NCBI RefSeq assembly: GCF_002252635.1
Contig: NZ_NQKX01000009.1
Span: 1-64,000 of the forward strand
Reading direction: 5' to 3'
Source of the DNA: Synechococcus sp. MW101C3
GTDB taxonomy: Bacteria; Cyanobacteriota; Cyanobacteriia; PCC-6307; Cyanobiaceae
DNA: 64,000 nucleotides
Part shown: positions 1 to 8,330 of the stretch, piece by piece
How positions within the stretch are numbered: position 1 is the stretch's first letter
How the letters are laid out: each line of letters begins with the position of its first letter
Made by a program: the position numbers and the translations under genes
The notes under the pieces: generated by a model
Seen by the model: the letters and a program-made list of their open reading frames with translations, nothing else
The model's database searches: none
What the model was told of the DNA's origin: nothing

Positions 1-1548
1 GAGGCGGGCCCGGGGCCGGCCCAGCGCCGGGCAGGCGCCCTGCTCCTGGCCCGCTGGGGCGCGCGCTGGCCAGGGGCTGAAGGGCTGCTGCGCCAGACCT
101 GCCAGCTGAAGGCGCCACCACTGAGCGCCGCCGAGCGGCGGGGGCTGGCACGGGGGCTGGGGGAACTGGGTGATGGCGCCGCAGCAACGGCCTGCCTGGC
201 GGGGGCGCCGTCTGATGCGGCCACGGAGCTGGTGATCGGCCGGGCGCTGCTGAAGGGCACGGCGGCCCAGAACCAGGCGGGCGAGGCGCGGCTGCTGGCC
301 CTGGCCAGCCGCTGGCCGAAGGCACCGCAAGCGCTGGAGGCCGCCCGCCTGCTGAGCGGCAACGACAGCCCGACGACCCTGGCGCGGCTGGCACGGTTGC
401 CACAGGCGTTGCAGCAGAGCGCGCCGGTGGCAGCCCGCCGCGCCGCCACCAGCGGCAGGGGCTGGCAACAGGTGCTGGGCCGCTGGCCCACCGATCCCGC
501 CAGCTGGGAGCTGCAGTGGGAGCTGGCGCGCGAGGCCCTGCTGAAGCGCCGCTGGGCGGCGGCGGCGGTGCTGCTCTCGGCGCTGGAGCCGCAGCAGTTG
601 CCCAGCCCACTGGCGGCACGGCAACTGTTCTGGCTGGGCTACGCGCAGCAGGAACTGGGCGAGCAGGAGGCCGCACGCCGCTCCTGGAGCCAGCTGCTGG
701 AGCGCAACCCCTGGGGCTACTACGGCTGGCGGGCACGGGTGCGGCTGGGGCTGGATGCCCCGCTCGCCCTGCGCAGCAACGGCAGCAGCGAGGACACCAT
801 GCCGCCCGCCCGCCCGTGGCAGCCGCTGCGCAGCGGCAACGGCAACCTCAACCGCCTGTGGCGGCTAGACCAGCCGCTGGAGAGCTGGGAGCGTTGGCGC
901 ACGGCGCGCCGCAACCAGCCGCCCCAGCAGCCGGCGGACCTCACGGTGGAGGGCCGGCTGCGCCAGGGCGTGGGCGACGACTGGACGAGCCTGGGGCAGC
1001 TGGAACTGGCCAGCCTGCGCTGGGTGGGCGCCAGCTGCCGCGCCAGCCTGCCGCTGGAGCAGGCGCTGCATCCGTTGCGTTTCGGCGCGATCTTCGGGGC
1101 GGCGGCCACGGCGGAGCGGCTCGACCCTGCCCTGCTGCTGGGGGTGGCGAAGCAGGAATCGCGCTTCACGCCGGGGGTGCGCTCGCCGGTCGGCGCCGTG
1201 GGGCTGCTGCAGCTGATGCCGGCCACGGCGGCGGAGCTGGCCGGGGCGCCGGTATCGGATGAACAGCTGCGCCAGCCGGAGGTGAACGTGCCGCTGGGGG
1301 CCCGCTACCTGAACCAGCGGCTGCGCCAGTGGAGCGGCAACCCCTTCCTCACAGCCGCCAGCTACAACGCCGGCCAGGGCTCCGTGGGCTCCTGGCTGGA
1401 GGAGCCGCCCGACCCCAGCCTCTCGCTCAGCCGCGAGCCGGAACTGTGGGTGGAGGCGATCCCGTTCCCCGAAACCCGCCTCTACGTGAAGAAGGTGCTG
1501 GGCAACGTGTGGAGCTACCAGTCGCTGGCGCAACAGCAAGGCTGCTGA
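1..1548 (+). CDS. Lytic transglycosylase, Slt/MltE type (5' end outside window)
   Basis: The reading frame is open from base 1, so the start codon lies upstream and this is the C-terminal ~515 residues. The N-terminal part is Ala/Leu/Arg-rich and helical, as in the solenoid of Slt70-type enzymes. The C-terminal domain carries the SLT signature: VAKQESRF with the catalytic Glu codon at 1156-1158, then GLLQLMPATA and ASYNAGQGSV. The family cleaves the MurNAc-GlcNAc bond of peptidoglycan with 1,6-anhydro ring formation in the periplasm. The end, ETRLYVKKVLGNVWSY, is also family-typical. It faces the convergent membrane-protein gene downstream. Confidence 0.93.
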   Translation, partial: EAGPGPAQRRAGALLLARWGARWPGAEGLLRQTCQLKAPPLSAAERRGLARGLGELGDGAAATACLAGAPSDAATELVIGRALLKGTAAQNQAGEARLLALASRWPKAPQALEAARLLSGNDSPTTLARLARLPQALQQSAPVAARRAATSGRGWQQVLGRWPTDPASWELQWELAREALLKRRWAAAAVLLSALEPQQLPSPLAARQLFWLGYAQQELGEQEAARRSWSQLLERNPWGYYGWRARVRLGLDAPLALRSNGSSEDTMPPARPWQPLRSGNGNLNRLWRLDQPLESWERWRTARRNQPPQQPADLTVEGRLRQGVGDDWTSLGQLELASLRWVGASCRASLPLEQALHPLRFGAIFGAAATAERLDPALLLGVAKQESRFTPGVRSPVGAVGLLQLMPATAAELAGAPVSDEQLRQPEVNVPLGARYLNQRLRQWSGNPFLTAASYNAGQGSVGSWLEEPPDPSLSLSREPELWVEAIPFPETRLYVKKVLGNVWSYQSLAQQQGC

Positions 1549-1584
1549 GCATCAACCGCAAGGCCGCGGCCTCGATCGGCTCAC

Positions 1585-2121
1585 TCACACCTGCAGCGGC
1601 CGCCAGATCCCCTCGAGGAACATCCAGCGCCCCAGGCCGATGCCCATCAGCACGTAGAGGCTGAGCACCAGAGCCAGCTGCGGCGGCGGGGGCACCACCC
1701 GGATGCGGGCGAGGTCGAGGCGGGCCAGGAACACCGAGGAGCCCAGGATCATCACCTCGGCCACCAGGCGGCCCAGATCGATCATGTAGATGGCGAGCAC
1801 GCTCACCACCAGCAGCGAGAACACCAGCGTGAACACCTTGCTGGCGTTCATCAGCCGCGACACCTGGGCCAGCAGATAGCCGGGCATGGTGCAGAGCACC
1901 ACCACCATCAGCGAGTGGAGGCACTCCACCGACAAGAACAACTGCTGGTGGCGCGGTAGGGCCAGCAGCGACACCGCTTCGTGGGGGTAGACCAGCACCC
2001 ACTGCATGCCGAGGTAGGCGCTCACCGCCAGCAGCACCACCAGGAACGGAGCGCGCACGGGGAGCAGCGTGAGCCGCAGCAGGGCCATCACCGGGCCGTT
2101 ACGGGGTTGGGCCTTCACCAT
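1585..2121 (-). CDS. Conserved integral membrane protein of unknown function
   Basis: 178 residues if translation starts at the ATG at 2121; another ATG at 2088 would give 167. Four hydrophobic segments are visible (roughly residues 15-40, 50-75, 90-110 and 150-170), so an inner- or thylakoid-membrane protein is likely. I do not recognise the family. The frame stays open upstream, but that part is a shadow of the NIL-ferredoxin gene, whose stop at 2150 lies 28 bases before this start. The two genes are therefore probably co-transcribed. No clear Shine-Dalgarno sequence separates the start candidates. Confidence 0.75.
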   Translation of the reverse strand: MVKAQPRNGPVMALLRLTLLPVRAPFLVVLLAVSAYLGMQWVLVYPHEAVSLLALPRHQQLFLSVECLHSLMVVVLCTMPGYLLAQVSRLMNASKVFTLVFSLLVVSVLAIYMIDLGRLVAEVMILGSSVFLARLDLARIRVVPPPPQLALVLSLYVLMGIGLGRWMFLEGIWRPLQV

Positions 2122-2149
2122 GGCCGGCGCAGGCGGGGGGCAGGCGCCG

Positions 2150-2563
2150 TCATCGGGGCTCCAGCACCAGCGCGATCGCTTCGAGCGGACAGCTGGGGAT
2201 GCACTGTTCGCAGACCAGGCAGCGTTGGGCATCGAAGCTAAGCCGCCAATCGGGTGGCGCACTGCTAAGGGCGCCACTGGGGCAGACGCTGGAGCAGATG
2301 CCGCAGTCGACGCAGCGGGCTGGGTCGATGCGGATCTCCCCGGGGGCGCGATCGAGCGAGAGGCCAAGGCTTTCCAGCCACAGCTCGGCGGCGTCAAGCT
2401 CGTCGATGTCGCCGGAGAGCTCCACCACCATGGTGCCGCTCTGGTTGGGGGCCACCTGGGCGCGCAGGATCTTGGCGGCGATGTCGAAATCCACCGCCAG
2501 GCGGTAGGTGATCGGCTGATGCACCGCCTGGCGCGGGAAGTGAAGGGTGAGGCGGCGCTTCAA
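2150..2563 (-). CDS. NIL domain plus 2x[4Fe-4S] ferredoxin protein
   Basis: About 137 residues. The N-terminal half (ITYRLAVDFDIAAKILRAQV...MVVELSGD) matches the NIL domain, best known from the C-terminus of methionine ABC ATPases. The C-terminal half has two four-cysteine clusters, CVDCGICSSVC followed by P and CLVCEQCIPSC followed by P, typical of bacterial dicluster ferredoxins. NIL-ferredoxin proteins are widespread in cyanobacteria; their partner is not established here. The start is a TTG at 2563: no ATG or GTG lies in frame near the domain edge, and upstream sequence is low-complexity shadow. It is divergent from the thioredoxin gene at 2668. Confidence 0.85.
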   Translation of the reverse strand: MKRRLTLHFPRQAVHQPITYRLAVDFDIAAKILRAQVAPNQSGTMVVELSGDIDELDAAELWLESLGLSLDRAPGEIRIDPARCVDCGICSSVCPSGALSSAPPDWRLSFDAQRCLVCEQCIPSCPLEAIALVLEPR

Positions 2564-2667
2564 CGGAGGGGTGGGCGCTGCGGGATCCCATGCTGACGCA
2601 GGCAGCCCCGGCCTGCAGCGCGTAGCTGCCAGAGTGCCCCAGCCCGAGGCGAGCCATCCACGCCCCG

Positions 2668-3234
2668 ATGACTGAACCGCCCATCGACCCCATTTCCTCA
2701 CCACCACTGGGGCGCCGCGAACGCATGGTGCTGGCCGGCCTGGCTGCCCTGCTGGCACTGGTGCTGTTCTTCGCGCGCGGGTGGCTGCAACCGCAGGCGC
2801 CGCTGGAGCAGCTGGCGCGGCGGTCGCTGGAGCTGCCGGTGGCGCTGGCGAATGGACGGCCCACGATCCTGGAGTTCTACGCCGATTGGTGTGAGTCGTG
2901 CCGCACGATGGCTCCAGCGATGGAGGCGGTGGAAAGCCAGAACCGCGGGAAGCTGAACGTGGTGCTGCTGAATGTGGACAACCCGCGCTGGGGCCCGGAG
3001 CTGGATTGTTTTGAGGTGAACGGCATCCCACAGCTGGAGCTGTTCAACCGCAAGGGCCAACCGATCGGCCGCTCGCTGGGCCTGCGCAGCCCGGCGGAAC
3101 TGGCCGCGATCACGATCGCCCTGCTCGACGACAAACCGTTGCCGCGCCTGGCCGGCGTCGGCAAGAGCAGTGGACTGGAGCAGGGCCCGCAAAGCAGCGA
3201 CCCCGCCGCCGTCGGCCCACGCAGCCACGGCTGA
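2668..3234 (+). CDS. Membrane-anchored thioredoxin-like protein (TxlA/HCF164 type)
   Basis: 188 residues. A single hydrophobic helix at about residues 20-38 anchors a thioredoxin fold with the active site WCESC (Cys75 and Cys78) after FYAD, and a cis-proline element GIPQLELF. This is the layout of cyanobacterial TxlA and plant HCF164, thylakoid thioredoxins that pass reductant to the lumen for cytochrome maturation and redox control. The C-terminal ~30 residues are a polar tail. thyX follows after 30 bases on the same strand, so co-transcription is plausible. Confidence 0.88.
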   Translation: MTEPPIDPISSPPLGRRERMVLAGLAALLALVLFFARGWLQPQAPLEQLARRSLELPVALANGRPTILEFYADWCESCRTMAPAMEAVESQNRGKLNVVLLNVDNPRWGPELDCFEVNGIPQLELFNRKGQPIGRSLGLRSPAELAAITIALLDDKPLPRLAGVGKSSGLEQGPQSSDPAAVGPRSHG

Positions 3235-3264
3235 CGACACACCCACCCCTCACCGAGCCTGCCG

Positions 3265-3990
3265 ATGGATCCCCGCTTCCGGGTTGAGCTGATCGCCGCC
3301 ACCCCGAACCCGCAGCAGTGCGTGTACGCCGGCATGCATCAGGACTACAGCGAGGGCTTCGTGGCCGCCGACCGCGCCAACTGGCCCGATGAAACCAAGG
3401 CTGGTGAGATCTGCGTGAAGCGCCTGCTGGCCGGCGAACGCGGCCACTACGGCCCGCTCGAGCACGCCCAGATTGTGCTGAACGTGGGCTGGTTCCCCCA
3501 TTCCGTGATGCAACAGGCGCGCACCCATCGCGTGGGCGTGAGCTTTGATGTGCAGTCGATGAGATACACGGGCGACAGGATTCGCAAGGCCGCTAATGGT
3601 GAAATTGACCTGGAAGAAGTGTTCTACTTAAGGCCCGTGGGCGCCTATAGCGACCGCCAAGGCAAGAAATACATCTACGACGAAACGCAGCGGGGCATCG
3701 ATCTGGAGCTCTGCCGTGCTGCAGCGGGGCGTTACCGCGATCTGCTGGATGCCGGCTATGCGGAAGAGCACGCCCGCGGCATCCTGCCGTTCGACTACCG
3801 CCAACACTTTGTGGTGAGCTTCACCCTGCGCGCGTTCCTGCACTTCCTCGATCTACGCGCCAAGCTCGATGCCCAGCAGGAGATCCGCGAACTCTGCGAT
3901 CTGATGTGGCCCCACCTGCAGGATTGGGTGCCGCAGTTTGCGGAGTGGTACGAGAAGAGCCGGCTGCATAAGGCGCGGTTGGCGCCTTGA
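3265..3990 (+). CDS. thyX: FAD-dependent thymidylate synthase ThyX
   Basis: 241 residues, normal length. ThyX makes dTMP from dUMP using methylene-tetrahydrofolate, FAD and NADPH. The signature region THRVGVSFDVQSMRY (residues 87-101) is the ThyX motif with one extra residue between HR and the first Ser compared with the textbook form. Downstream on the chromosome, the other dUMP-supply gene, dcd, is now 9.6 kb away because the cassette island lies between them. The last codons run into an 86-base spacer before the glycosyltransferase stop. Confidence 0.96.
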   Translation: MDPRFRVELIAATPNPQQCVYAGMHQDYSEGFVAADRANWPDETKAGEICVKRLLAGERGHYGPLEHAQIVLNVGWFPHSVMQQARTHRVGVSFDVQSMRYTGDRIRKAANGEIDLEEVFYLRPVGAYSDRQGKKYIYDETQRGIDLELCRAAAGRYRDLLDAGYAEEHARGILPFDYRQHFVVSFTLRAFLHFLDLRAKLDAQQEIRELCDLMWPHLQDWVPQFAEWYEKSRLHKARLAP

Positions 3991-4077
3991 GGACGAGAGT
4001 CTGACGTGGACGAAAAGCCTGAGGCACAGAATGGGCCCAAGGCCTTAGCGAGACAGGCCTTCCAAATGCTCGACGTC

Positions 4078-5343
4078 TTACCCAGCCCTCTCAACCCACC
4101 GCTCGATCAGCTCGACAGCCGTTGAAACTCCATCCTCCGCCCGAATCCGCTCACCGAGCGTGGTTGCCTTGGCGCGGATCGTGTCATCACTGACAGCAAC
4201 CTCGATGGCCTCACTCAGACGTTCAACAGTGAGCTTGCGCCGAGGTACGCACGTCGGCCCGACTCCCAGGTCGCTGACACGCCTGGCCCAGAAGCCCTGA
4301 TCGCCCAGCACAGGCGTGACGATGGACGGCACGCCAGCCGACAAGGCTGCGGCTGTGGTGCCGGCGCCGCCGTGGTGCACGATGGCCGCCATGCGCGGGA
4401 ACAACCAAGCGTGTGGGATTGACCCCACCATGCACACGGAATCGGGCAGATCGTTCGTTGTGAGCCCGCCCCAGCCGGAGGAGAGCACACCACGCTGGCC
4501 GGTCCGCTGCAGCGACTCCAGCACCAGCTCTGCCGTCGCCTCCGGGTTCGTGCTTCCCATGCTTCCGAACCCGACGTACACCGGAGCTGGCCTCCCATCC
4601 AGGAAGGCCACCAGCTCTGCCGGCGGATGCCAATCCTCTGAAGGCTCAAGGAACCAGTAGCCCGTGACATGGTTCCGGGACGGCCAATCCTGCGGCACCG
4701 GGATCACGTGCGCGCTGTATCCATACAGGCACCAGTGGCCCGCGCCAGCCAGCGCAGCGAACGGCCCCCAGAAGCCCGACGGCTTGAGACCCAGAACCTT
4801 CACCCGAACGGTGGCGTCCGCCGATCGCGACGATTGCCACAGCATCTGCTGGGTGACGCGATGGGAGGGAGCGTTCGCCCAGGACGTGAGCGGCGTCTGA
4901 GGGACTGGCGTGAGCACGCCCGGAAACGCGCTGGTTGGCGAAAACGGGTACAGGTAGGCCTGCACGAACGGAACAGCAAGCTTCTCTGCGAGCGCCTGTG
5001 CAACAAACAGCCCACCCAGACCACTCAGGATCACGTCGACGCCGTCGCAGGCGGCGAGACCATTCGTGGCCGCCTGGACCGCCACCCGTTCTGCCGACAC
5101 CCCCATCGCGGCCATGATCTTCAGAAAGTTGCCCGCTTCCAGGAGGTCATGCATCTCGCTGGCGATCGCCTCGGTGCTCACCCCCGTGTCGCAGAACTCC
5201 AGCCCATGAGCCCGCACGAGCTCGCCAAAGTCGCTGGATGTGACAACGCGAACGGAATGCCCCGACCGCTTGAGCCCCACCCCGAGCGCAACGTGCGGCT
5301 GCACATCGCCTCGACTACCCAGCCCAATGATTGCGATTCGCAC
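4078..5343 (-). CDS. GT1-family glycosyltransferase (UDP-glucosyl/sterol glucosyltransferase-like)
   Basis: 421 residues. N-terminal GSRGDVQPHVALG is the acceptor-domain signature of GT1/GT28 enzymes such as fungal sterol glucosyltransferases and antibiotic glycosyltransferases. The C-terminal donor-binding region has VGFGSMGS and HHGGAGTTAAALSAGVP (His-Gly-Gly box), then GDQGFWARRV. It should transfer a sugar from a nucleotide donor to a small hydrophobic acceptor; the acceptor cannot be predicted. It starts 6 bases after the GNAT stop, so the two form one transcription unit. It is the distal gene of the island, and no recognisable attC site follows it. Confidence 0.9.
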   Translation of the reverse strand: MRIAIIGLGSRGDVQPHVALGVGLKRSGHSVRVVTSSDFGELVRAHGLEFCDTGVSTEAIASEMHDLLEAGNFLKIMAAMGVSAERVAVQAATNGLAACDGVDVILSGLGGLFVAQALAEKLAVPFVQAYLYPFSPTSAFPGVLTPVPQTPLTSWANAPSHRVTQQMLWQSSRSADATVRVKVLGLKPSGFWGPFAALAGAGHWCLYGYSAHVIPVPQDWPSRNHVTGYWFLEPSEDWHPPAELVAFLDGRPAPVYVGFGSMGSTNPEATAELVLESLQRTGQRGVLSSGWGGLTTNDLPDSVCMVGSIPHAWLFPRMAAIVHHGGAGTTAAALSAGVPSIVTPVLGDQGFWARRVSDLGVGPTCVPRRKLTVERLSEAIEVAVSDDTIRAKATTLGERIRAEDGVSTAVELIERWVERAG

Positions 5344-5349
5344 GTGGCC

Positions 5350-5871
5350 TCAATCCCTTGGTTGATCTTTCCAACGCTGGCTGTCAAGACTATCCAGATC
5401 CTTCGTGAAAATGACACGGTCTTCACCTTCACCGTCGTAGCCCACAGCCACGGGCACGCCGCCGACCTTGTGGTCGGAGTCGAGGAGAGAGAAGCCAAGG
5501 CGACGATGGAAGGCAATCGAGTTGCGATTGACAGGAGCGGTGACGCATCGAGCAGTGCGACAGCCAAGCGAGGCGGCCGTGGCAAAGAAATGCTCGTAGA
5601 GGCGGCGTCCTAACCCTTCTCCACGTCGCGCGGGGTGCACGCCAATGAAGTGGATGTAGGCCTGGTCGGGAAAGGTCTGCGAAACGAACCCGATGAGGAA
5701 CCCAACGATCTGTCCATCCGCTACGGCGGTGAAGCTGGTGGAGCGGAAGTGAACGAAGAAGAGCTTGGGGAGCATGGCGGCCATCGGCCGACCACCCCAC
5801 CATTCATCAACGATCAAGATGATCGGTTGGTAGTCGTCCTGCTCTACATGTCTGATGGCTATGTCCGCCAC
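5350..5871 (-). CDS. GNAT-family N-acetyltransferase
   Basis: 173 residues from the GTG at 5871, chosen because GAGGAGG lies 4-5 bases upstream and the protein then starts ADIAIRHVEQDDY, a typical GNAT beginning. Longer frames run back into the attC site. The acetyl-CoA loop is GVHPARRGEGLGRRLYEHF (Q/RxxGxG/A), followed by NRNSIAFHRRLGF. Substrate unknown; GNATs are frequent integron-cassette cargo and may acetylate drugs, proteins or polyamines. It is the first gene of a likely two-gene cassette with the glycosyltransferase. Confidence 0.9.
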   Translation of the reverse strand: MADIAIRHVEQDDYQPIILIVDEWWGGRPMAAMLPKLFFVHFRSTSFTAVADGQIVGFLIGFVSQTFPDQAYIHFIGVHPARRGEGLGRRLYEHFFATAASLGCRTARCVTAPVNRNSIAFHRRLGFSLLDSDHKVGGVPVAVGYDGEGEDRVIFTKDLDSLDSQRWKDQPRD

Positions 5872-5895
5872 AGCCTCCTCCCTAGCAAACAGCAC

Positions 5896-5979
5896 GCCCA
5901 ACGCCAAGATCAGAAGCGGGCTGATTCTTAAGCAGAGCGATAATCTGCCGCTTCCGTCTTCTGTATCTTGATGTTAGGA
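5896..5979 (-). other. attC-like recombination site g (type B, 84 bp)
   Basis: Read on the minus strand it begins TCCTAAC (5979-5973) and ends GTTGGGC (5902-5896). Inside, CAAGAT-a-CAGAAG-a-CGG pairs with CCG-CTTCTG-ATCTTG, leaving two single unpaired A residues in the 5' arm, the extrahelical bases expected of attC. The first core departs from RYYYAAC at its outermost base (T). The site lies directly after the SIR2-like gene and before the GNAT gene. Its stem is closely related in sequence to the site at 12145-12230. Confidence 0.85.
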
Positions 5980-5988
5980 GGAAATAGT

Positions 5989-7104
5989 TCATTTGCCTAG
6001 CATTCTACTCAAAGCCATCTCGACGTCATCCCAGTCATCCAGCCAGACAATGCGGATTCCGAGATGAGAGACAGAGGATTCAATCCAGCTCTCAGCATGC
6101 TTTCGATCTCCTGGTGTCGTGCGAGGGCGAGTTCGTAGCCACCAATGTCGCGTAGAATCTCCTCTGTGATTTGAATCAATCGCAAGCAATTCACTTTGTC
6201 GAACTGAGTGTGCCCACGAAAGCCATCGTCTCATATTTGGATCCGAAAGAGAGACTCCAATGAAGACCAAGTGAGATGTAGTTGCTGCTGACAAAAAAGT
6301 GGATGACTGCCATGAATACGCTTGATTCGACAGTGCTAGGTACTGCGACTCAGAAAAAACAAGCTTGTCCTCGCTAGTAAACGGCTGGCGGGGACCTTGC
6401 AAGATACCTGGAACCGGGAGTAAACCATGGCAATAGACGTAGGGAATTCTCGTTGGGCGGATGTTGGATGTAGATCGTGTCACAACATCCATGGTTTTAC
6501 GGAGAGCCCCTGGCTCAGGGCTTGCACCGAGAAGCAATCGAGTCGAATGATTGATCAGCCCAAACAGCAGCGGCTCTGCGTTGAACGACAATACGCTGGA
6601 GGGTGCCAATTCTGTCCCAAAGAGGGGAGATACCACATTTGCAATTGCCGACGCTGAACATGCACTAAAATGAGCAGCTCGGATGGGTGTAAATTCATTC
6701 CAGCAATCAAAGTCGATTTCCCCAGGGTTTTTTGCACTTAGGATTCTCGAGGTGGTTGACCATTCCCGATCACTGAGTTTCGATCTCAAGTTTCGGTAGA
6801 GTTCCTCAGCAAGCCACAGAGCAAAGCTATTATCATCCAATAGCAATCGATCCTGAGCGGCCTGAATTAATGCATCTGCTGCAGACTCCTTGCGCAGAAT
6901 CGATATCAGCTTCGCTGGCTCTTCCACTGGATTAGTTCCAGGAGAGTGAACCCATGCTTCAAATAATGTCTCGACCAGACCATCCCAAGTTGGGAAGGCA
7001 CCACGGGAAGTACCTGCGCCTACACAAAGGCTCCATCCAGCTGTACTTGCAGCCGAGCGAAGCACAGAGGCAATGTCCGTTGCGGTCAAGCCAGGTTTCG
7101 CCAT
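5989..7104 (-). CDS. SIR2-like domain protein
   Basis: 371 residues, ATG start. The N-terminus carries the SIR2 NAD-binding signature LCVGAGTSRG (residues 27-36). Further along are LSFNAEPLL (Asn175), YCHGLLP (His226, in the position of the sirtuin catalytic His), and FIGVSLSDPNMRRWL (281-295), the usual end of SIR2-like proteins in defence systems. Several anti-phage systems use SIR2 domains to hydrolyse NAD+; whether this one does is inference. There is no second effector or sensor domain that I recognise in the middle region. It is a single-gene cassette lying between attC sites f and g. Confidence 0.82.
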   Translation of the reverse strand: MAKPGLTATDIASVLRSAASTAGWSLCVGAGTSRGAFPTWDGLVETLFEAWVHSPGTNPVEEPAKLISILRKESAADALIQAAQDRLLLDDNSFALWLAEELYRNLRSKLSDREWSTTSRILSAKNPGEIDFDCWNEFTPIRAAHFSACSASAIANVVSPLFGTELAPSSVLSFNAEPLLFGLINHSTRLLLGASPEPGALRKTMDVVTRSTSNIRPTRIPYVYCHGLLPVPGILQGPRQPFTSEDKLVFSESQYLALSNQAYSWQSSTFLSAATTSHLVFIGVSLSDPNMRRWLSWAHSVRQSELLAIDSNHRGDSTRHWWLRTRPRTTPGDRKHAESWIESSVSHLGIRIVWLDDWDDVEMALSRMLGK

Positions 7105-7133
7105 AGTCGCTCGCTTTGATTGATTTTATATCC

Positions 7134-7223
7134 TCCAGACGCTGCCCCTGAGTGGCAGGCTAGAAGTGTAGAGCGCAGGAAGGAAATCGTTGGCGGCCTG
7201 TCCACTCGAGGGGCTTGTTAGCC
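7134..7223 (-). other. attC-like site f (type A, 90 bp) with mutated core
   Basis: Minus strand: begins GGCTAAC (7223-7217) and ends GTCTGGA (7140-7134) instead of GTTRRRY. The stem is intact: CCCCT-c-G-AGTGG-a-CAGGC pairs with GCCTG-CCACT-C-AGGGG, with extrahelical C and A. It is nearly identical to sites c and e. The wHTH gene stop (7229-7231) lies 5 bases before it. The altered core removes the GTT at the cleavage position, so the junction with the SIR2 cassette is probably no longer a good integrase substrate. Confidence 0.85.
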
Positions 7224-7228
7224 ATGTT

Positions 7229-8263
7229 CTATGCATCATGATGCATTGCACGTAGAATCATCTTCATCACTTCTTTATTGGCATTAAGATGTTGCAAGGC
7301 AATATTGGGATGGGCAAGGGGAAAAACTCGGAAGATCTCGTCAGCGAATGCTTGACCGATAGACCTAACCCCTTCAAAATCAAATACCACGACTTTAAAC
7401 TTATCAACTCGAGCAAGCAATCTTTTGGCTTGAGATCTTGAGACGAGATTGTTATCACCGTACTGAGCCAACTCCACTGGAACAACTGTCTTTGTAAATC
7501 CGTAGTCTTCGCCAGTGGAAAAACGGTCAAACACTTTCTTGGTAGTTCGCGACGTGTGGTTATTCAGTTTCATGGTTACGAATGTTCCTGCGCCGTCTTG
7601 CTTTGCCTGAAAGATCCAGTCTTCCTTCTTTCCAAAGTGATGCGAGAAGATGACTTCTCCTGATAGAATTGCAAAATCATCAAACATTCTAGAGCTAAAA
7701 AAGATTCCTTCTCCCGAGTGGCGCGATGGATCTGTTGTCAGCTTTCCCTTGGCAAGCTCAAGAACTGCATGTCGTTCGTCGAGAAGCCCTAGAGCGTGCT
7801 GAATCTTTTTAAAGATTCCAACTCCATTATCGAGAATCGCGATCTCTGTTTCGGCAGCGGTCTTTGAGATATGCACACTAATATGTGTGCCGCTGGAATG
7901 GTCGATGGCGTTGTTAAAAATCTCGGTGAAGCCGTAATACCAGATTGATTTCACATTTTCAGCCATAGGCCCAAGCTTGGGAGCGACTTCCCTATCCCAG
8001 ACGATATCCTCAGCTAGCTGTGTGTCTATTTCGAAGCTCAAGTCACATTCTACAAGTGGCGCAAGTGCATAGCGCTTGTTACGAGTGGTTCCAGTTTCCG
8101 TAACTGCACCCTCCTCAATTAAATGCTGAATGTGCTTATGGATAGCTTGGCGAGAGCATTCAAACTTTGCCATCGCAATCTTTACGATGTCACTTGGATG
8201 CTCCTTTACGTTGGCAAGGATGAAGTTTCTTACCGCTTCCCCGCGGCCGCGGATTTTCGACAC
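7229..8263 (-). CDS. wHTH - GHKL ATPase - STAS-like (DUF4325) regulator
   Basis: 344 residues from a GTG at 8263. Residues 1-70 form a winged helix (CSRQAIHKHIQHLIEEGAV). Residues 75-235 are a GHKL ATPase: N box EIFNNAIDHS (114-123), G1 box LDNGVGIF (144-151), and SGEGIFFSS (183-191) as the lid/G2 element. Residues about 255-335 are an STAS-like DUF4325 domain (VVVFDFEGVRSIGQAFADEIFRV). Combining an anti-sigma-type kinase fold, its STAS partner and a DNA-binding domain in one chain suggests a self-contained transcription switch. Direct repeats lie just upstream. It is a single-gene cassette. Confidence 0.85.
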   Translation of the reverse strand: MSKIRGRGEAVRNFILANVKEHPSDIVKIAMAKFECSRQAIHKHIQHLIEEGAVTETGTTRNKRYALAPLVECDLSFEIDTQLAEDIVWDREVAPKLGPMAENVKSIWYYGFTEIFNNAIDHSSGTHISVHISKTAAETEIAILDNGVGIFKKIQHALGLLDERHAVLELAKGKLTTDPSRHSGEGIFFSSRMFDDFAILSGEVIFSHHFGKKEDWIFQAKQDGAGTFVTMKLNNHTSRTTKKVFDRFSTGEDYGFTKTVVPVELAQYGDNNLVSRSQAKRLLARVDKFKVVVFDFEGVRSIGQAFADEIFRVFPLAHPNIALQHLNANKEVMKMILRAMHHDA

Positions 8264-8269
8264 GAACCT

Positions 8270-8321
8270 TTGTCAACCAGCTCAACTCCTATTGTCAACC
8301 TAGGCATGCCCTTTGTCAACC
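8270..8321 (-). repeat. Three tandem GGTTGACAA repeats upstream of the wHTH gene
   Basis: On the minus strand GGTTGACAA occurs at 8321-8313, 8300-8292 and 8278-8270, start-to-start spacings of 21 and 22 bases, about two helical turns. The last copy ends 6 bases before the GTG start. They fill the whole space between attC site e and the gene. The pattern suits an operator bound by a dimeric or oligomeric winged-helix protein, possibly the product of the adjacent gene. TTGACA inside each repeat could also serve as a -35 box. Confidence 0.75.
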
Positions 8322-8330
8322 CTGCGATCT

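Noticed and set aside
516-1262. Long Ala/Gly-rich frames over the transglycosylase gene, and similar long frames opposite mannosidase, DUF3769, GH15 and glmS
   Set aside because: They are high-GC shadows of well-supported genes, with low-complexity composition and no motifs.
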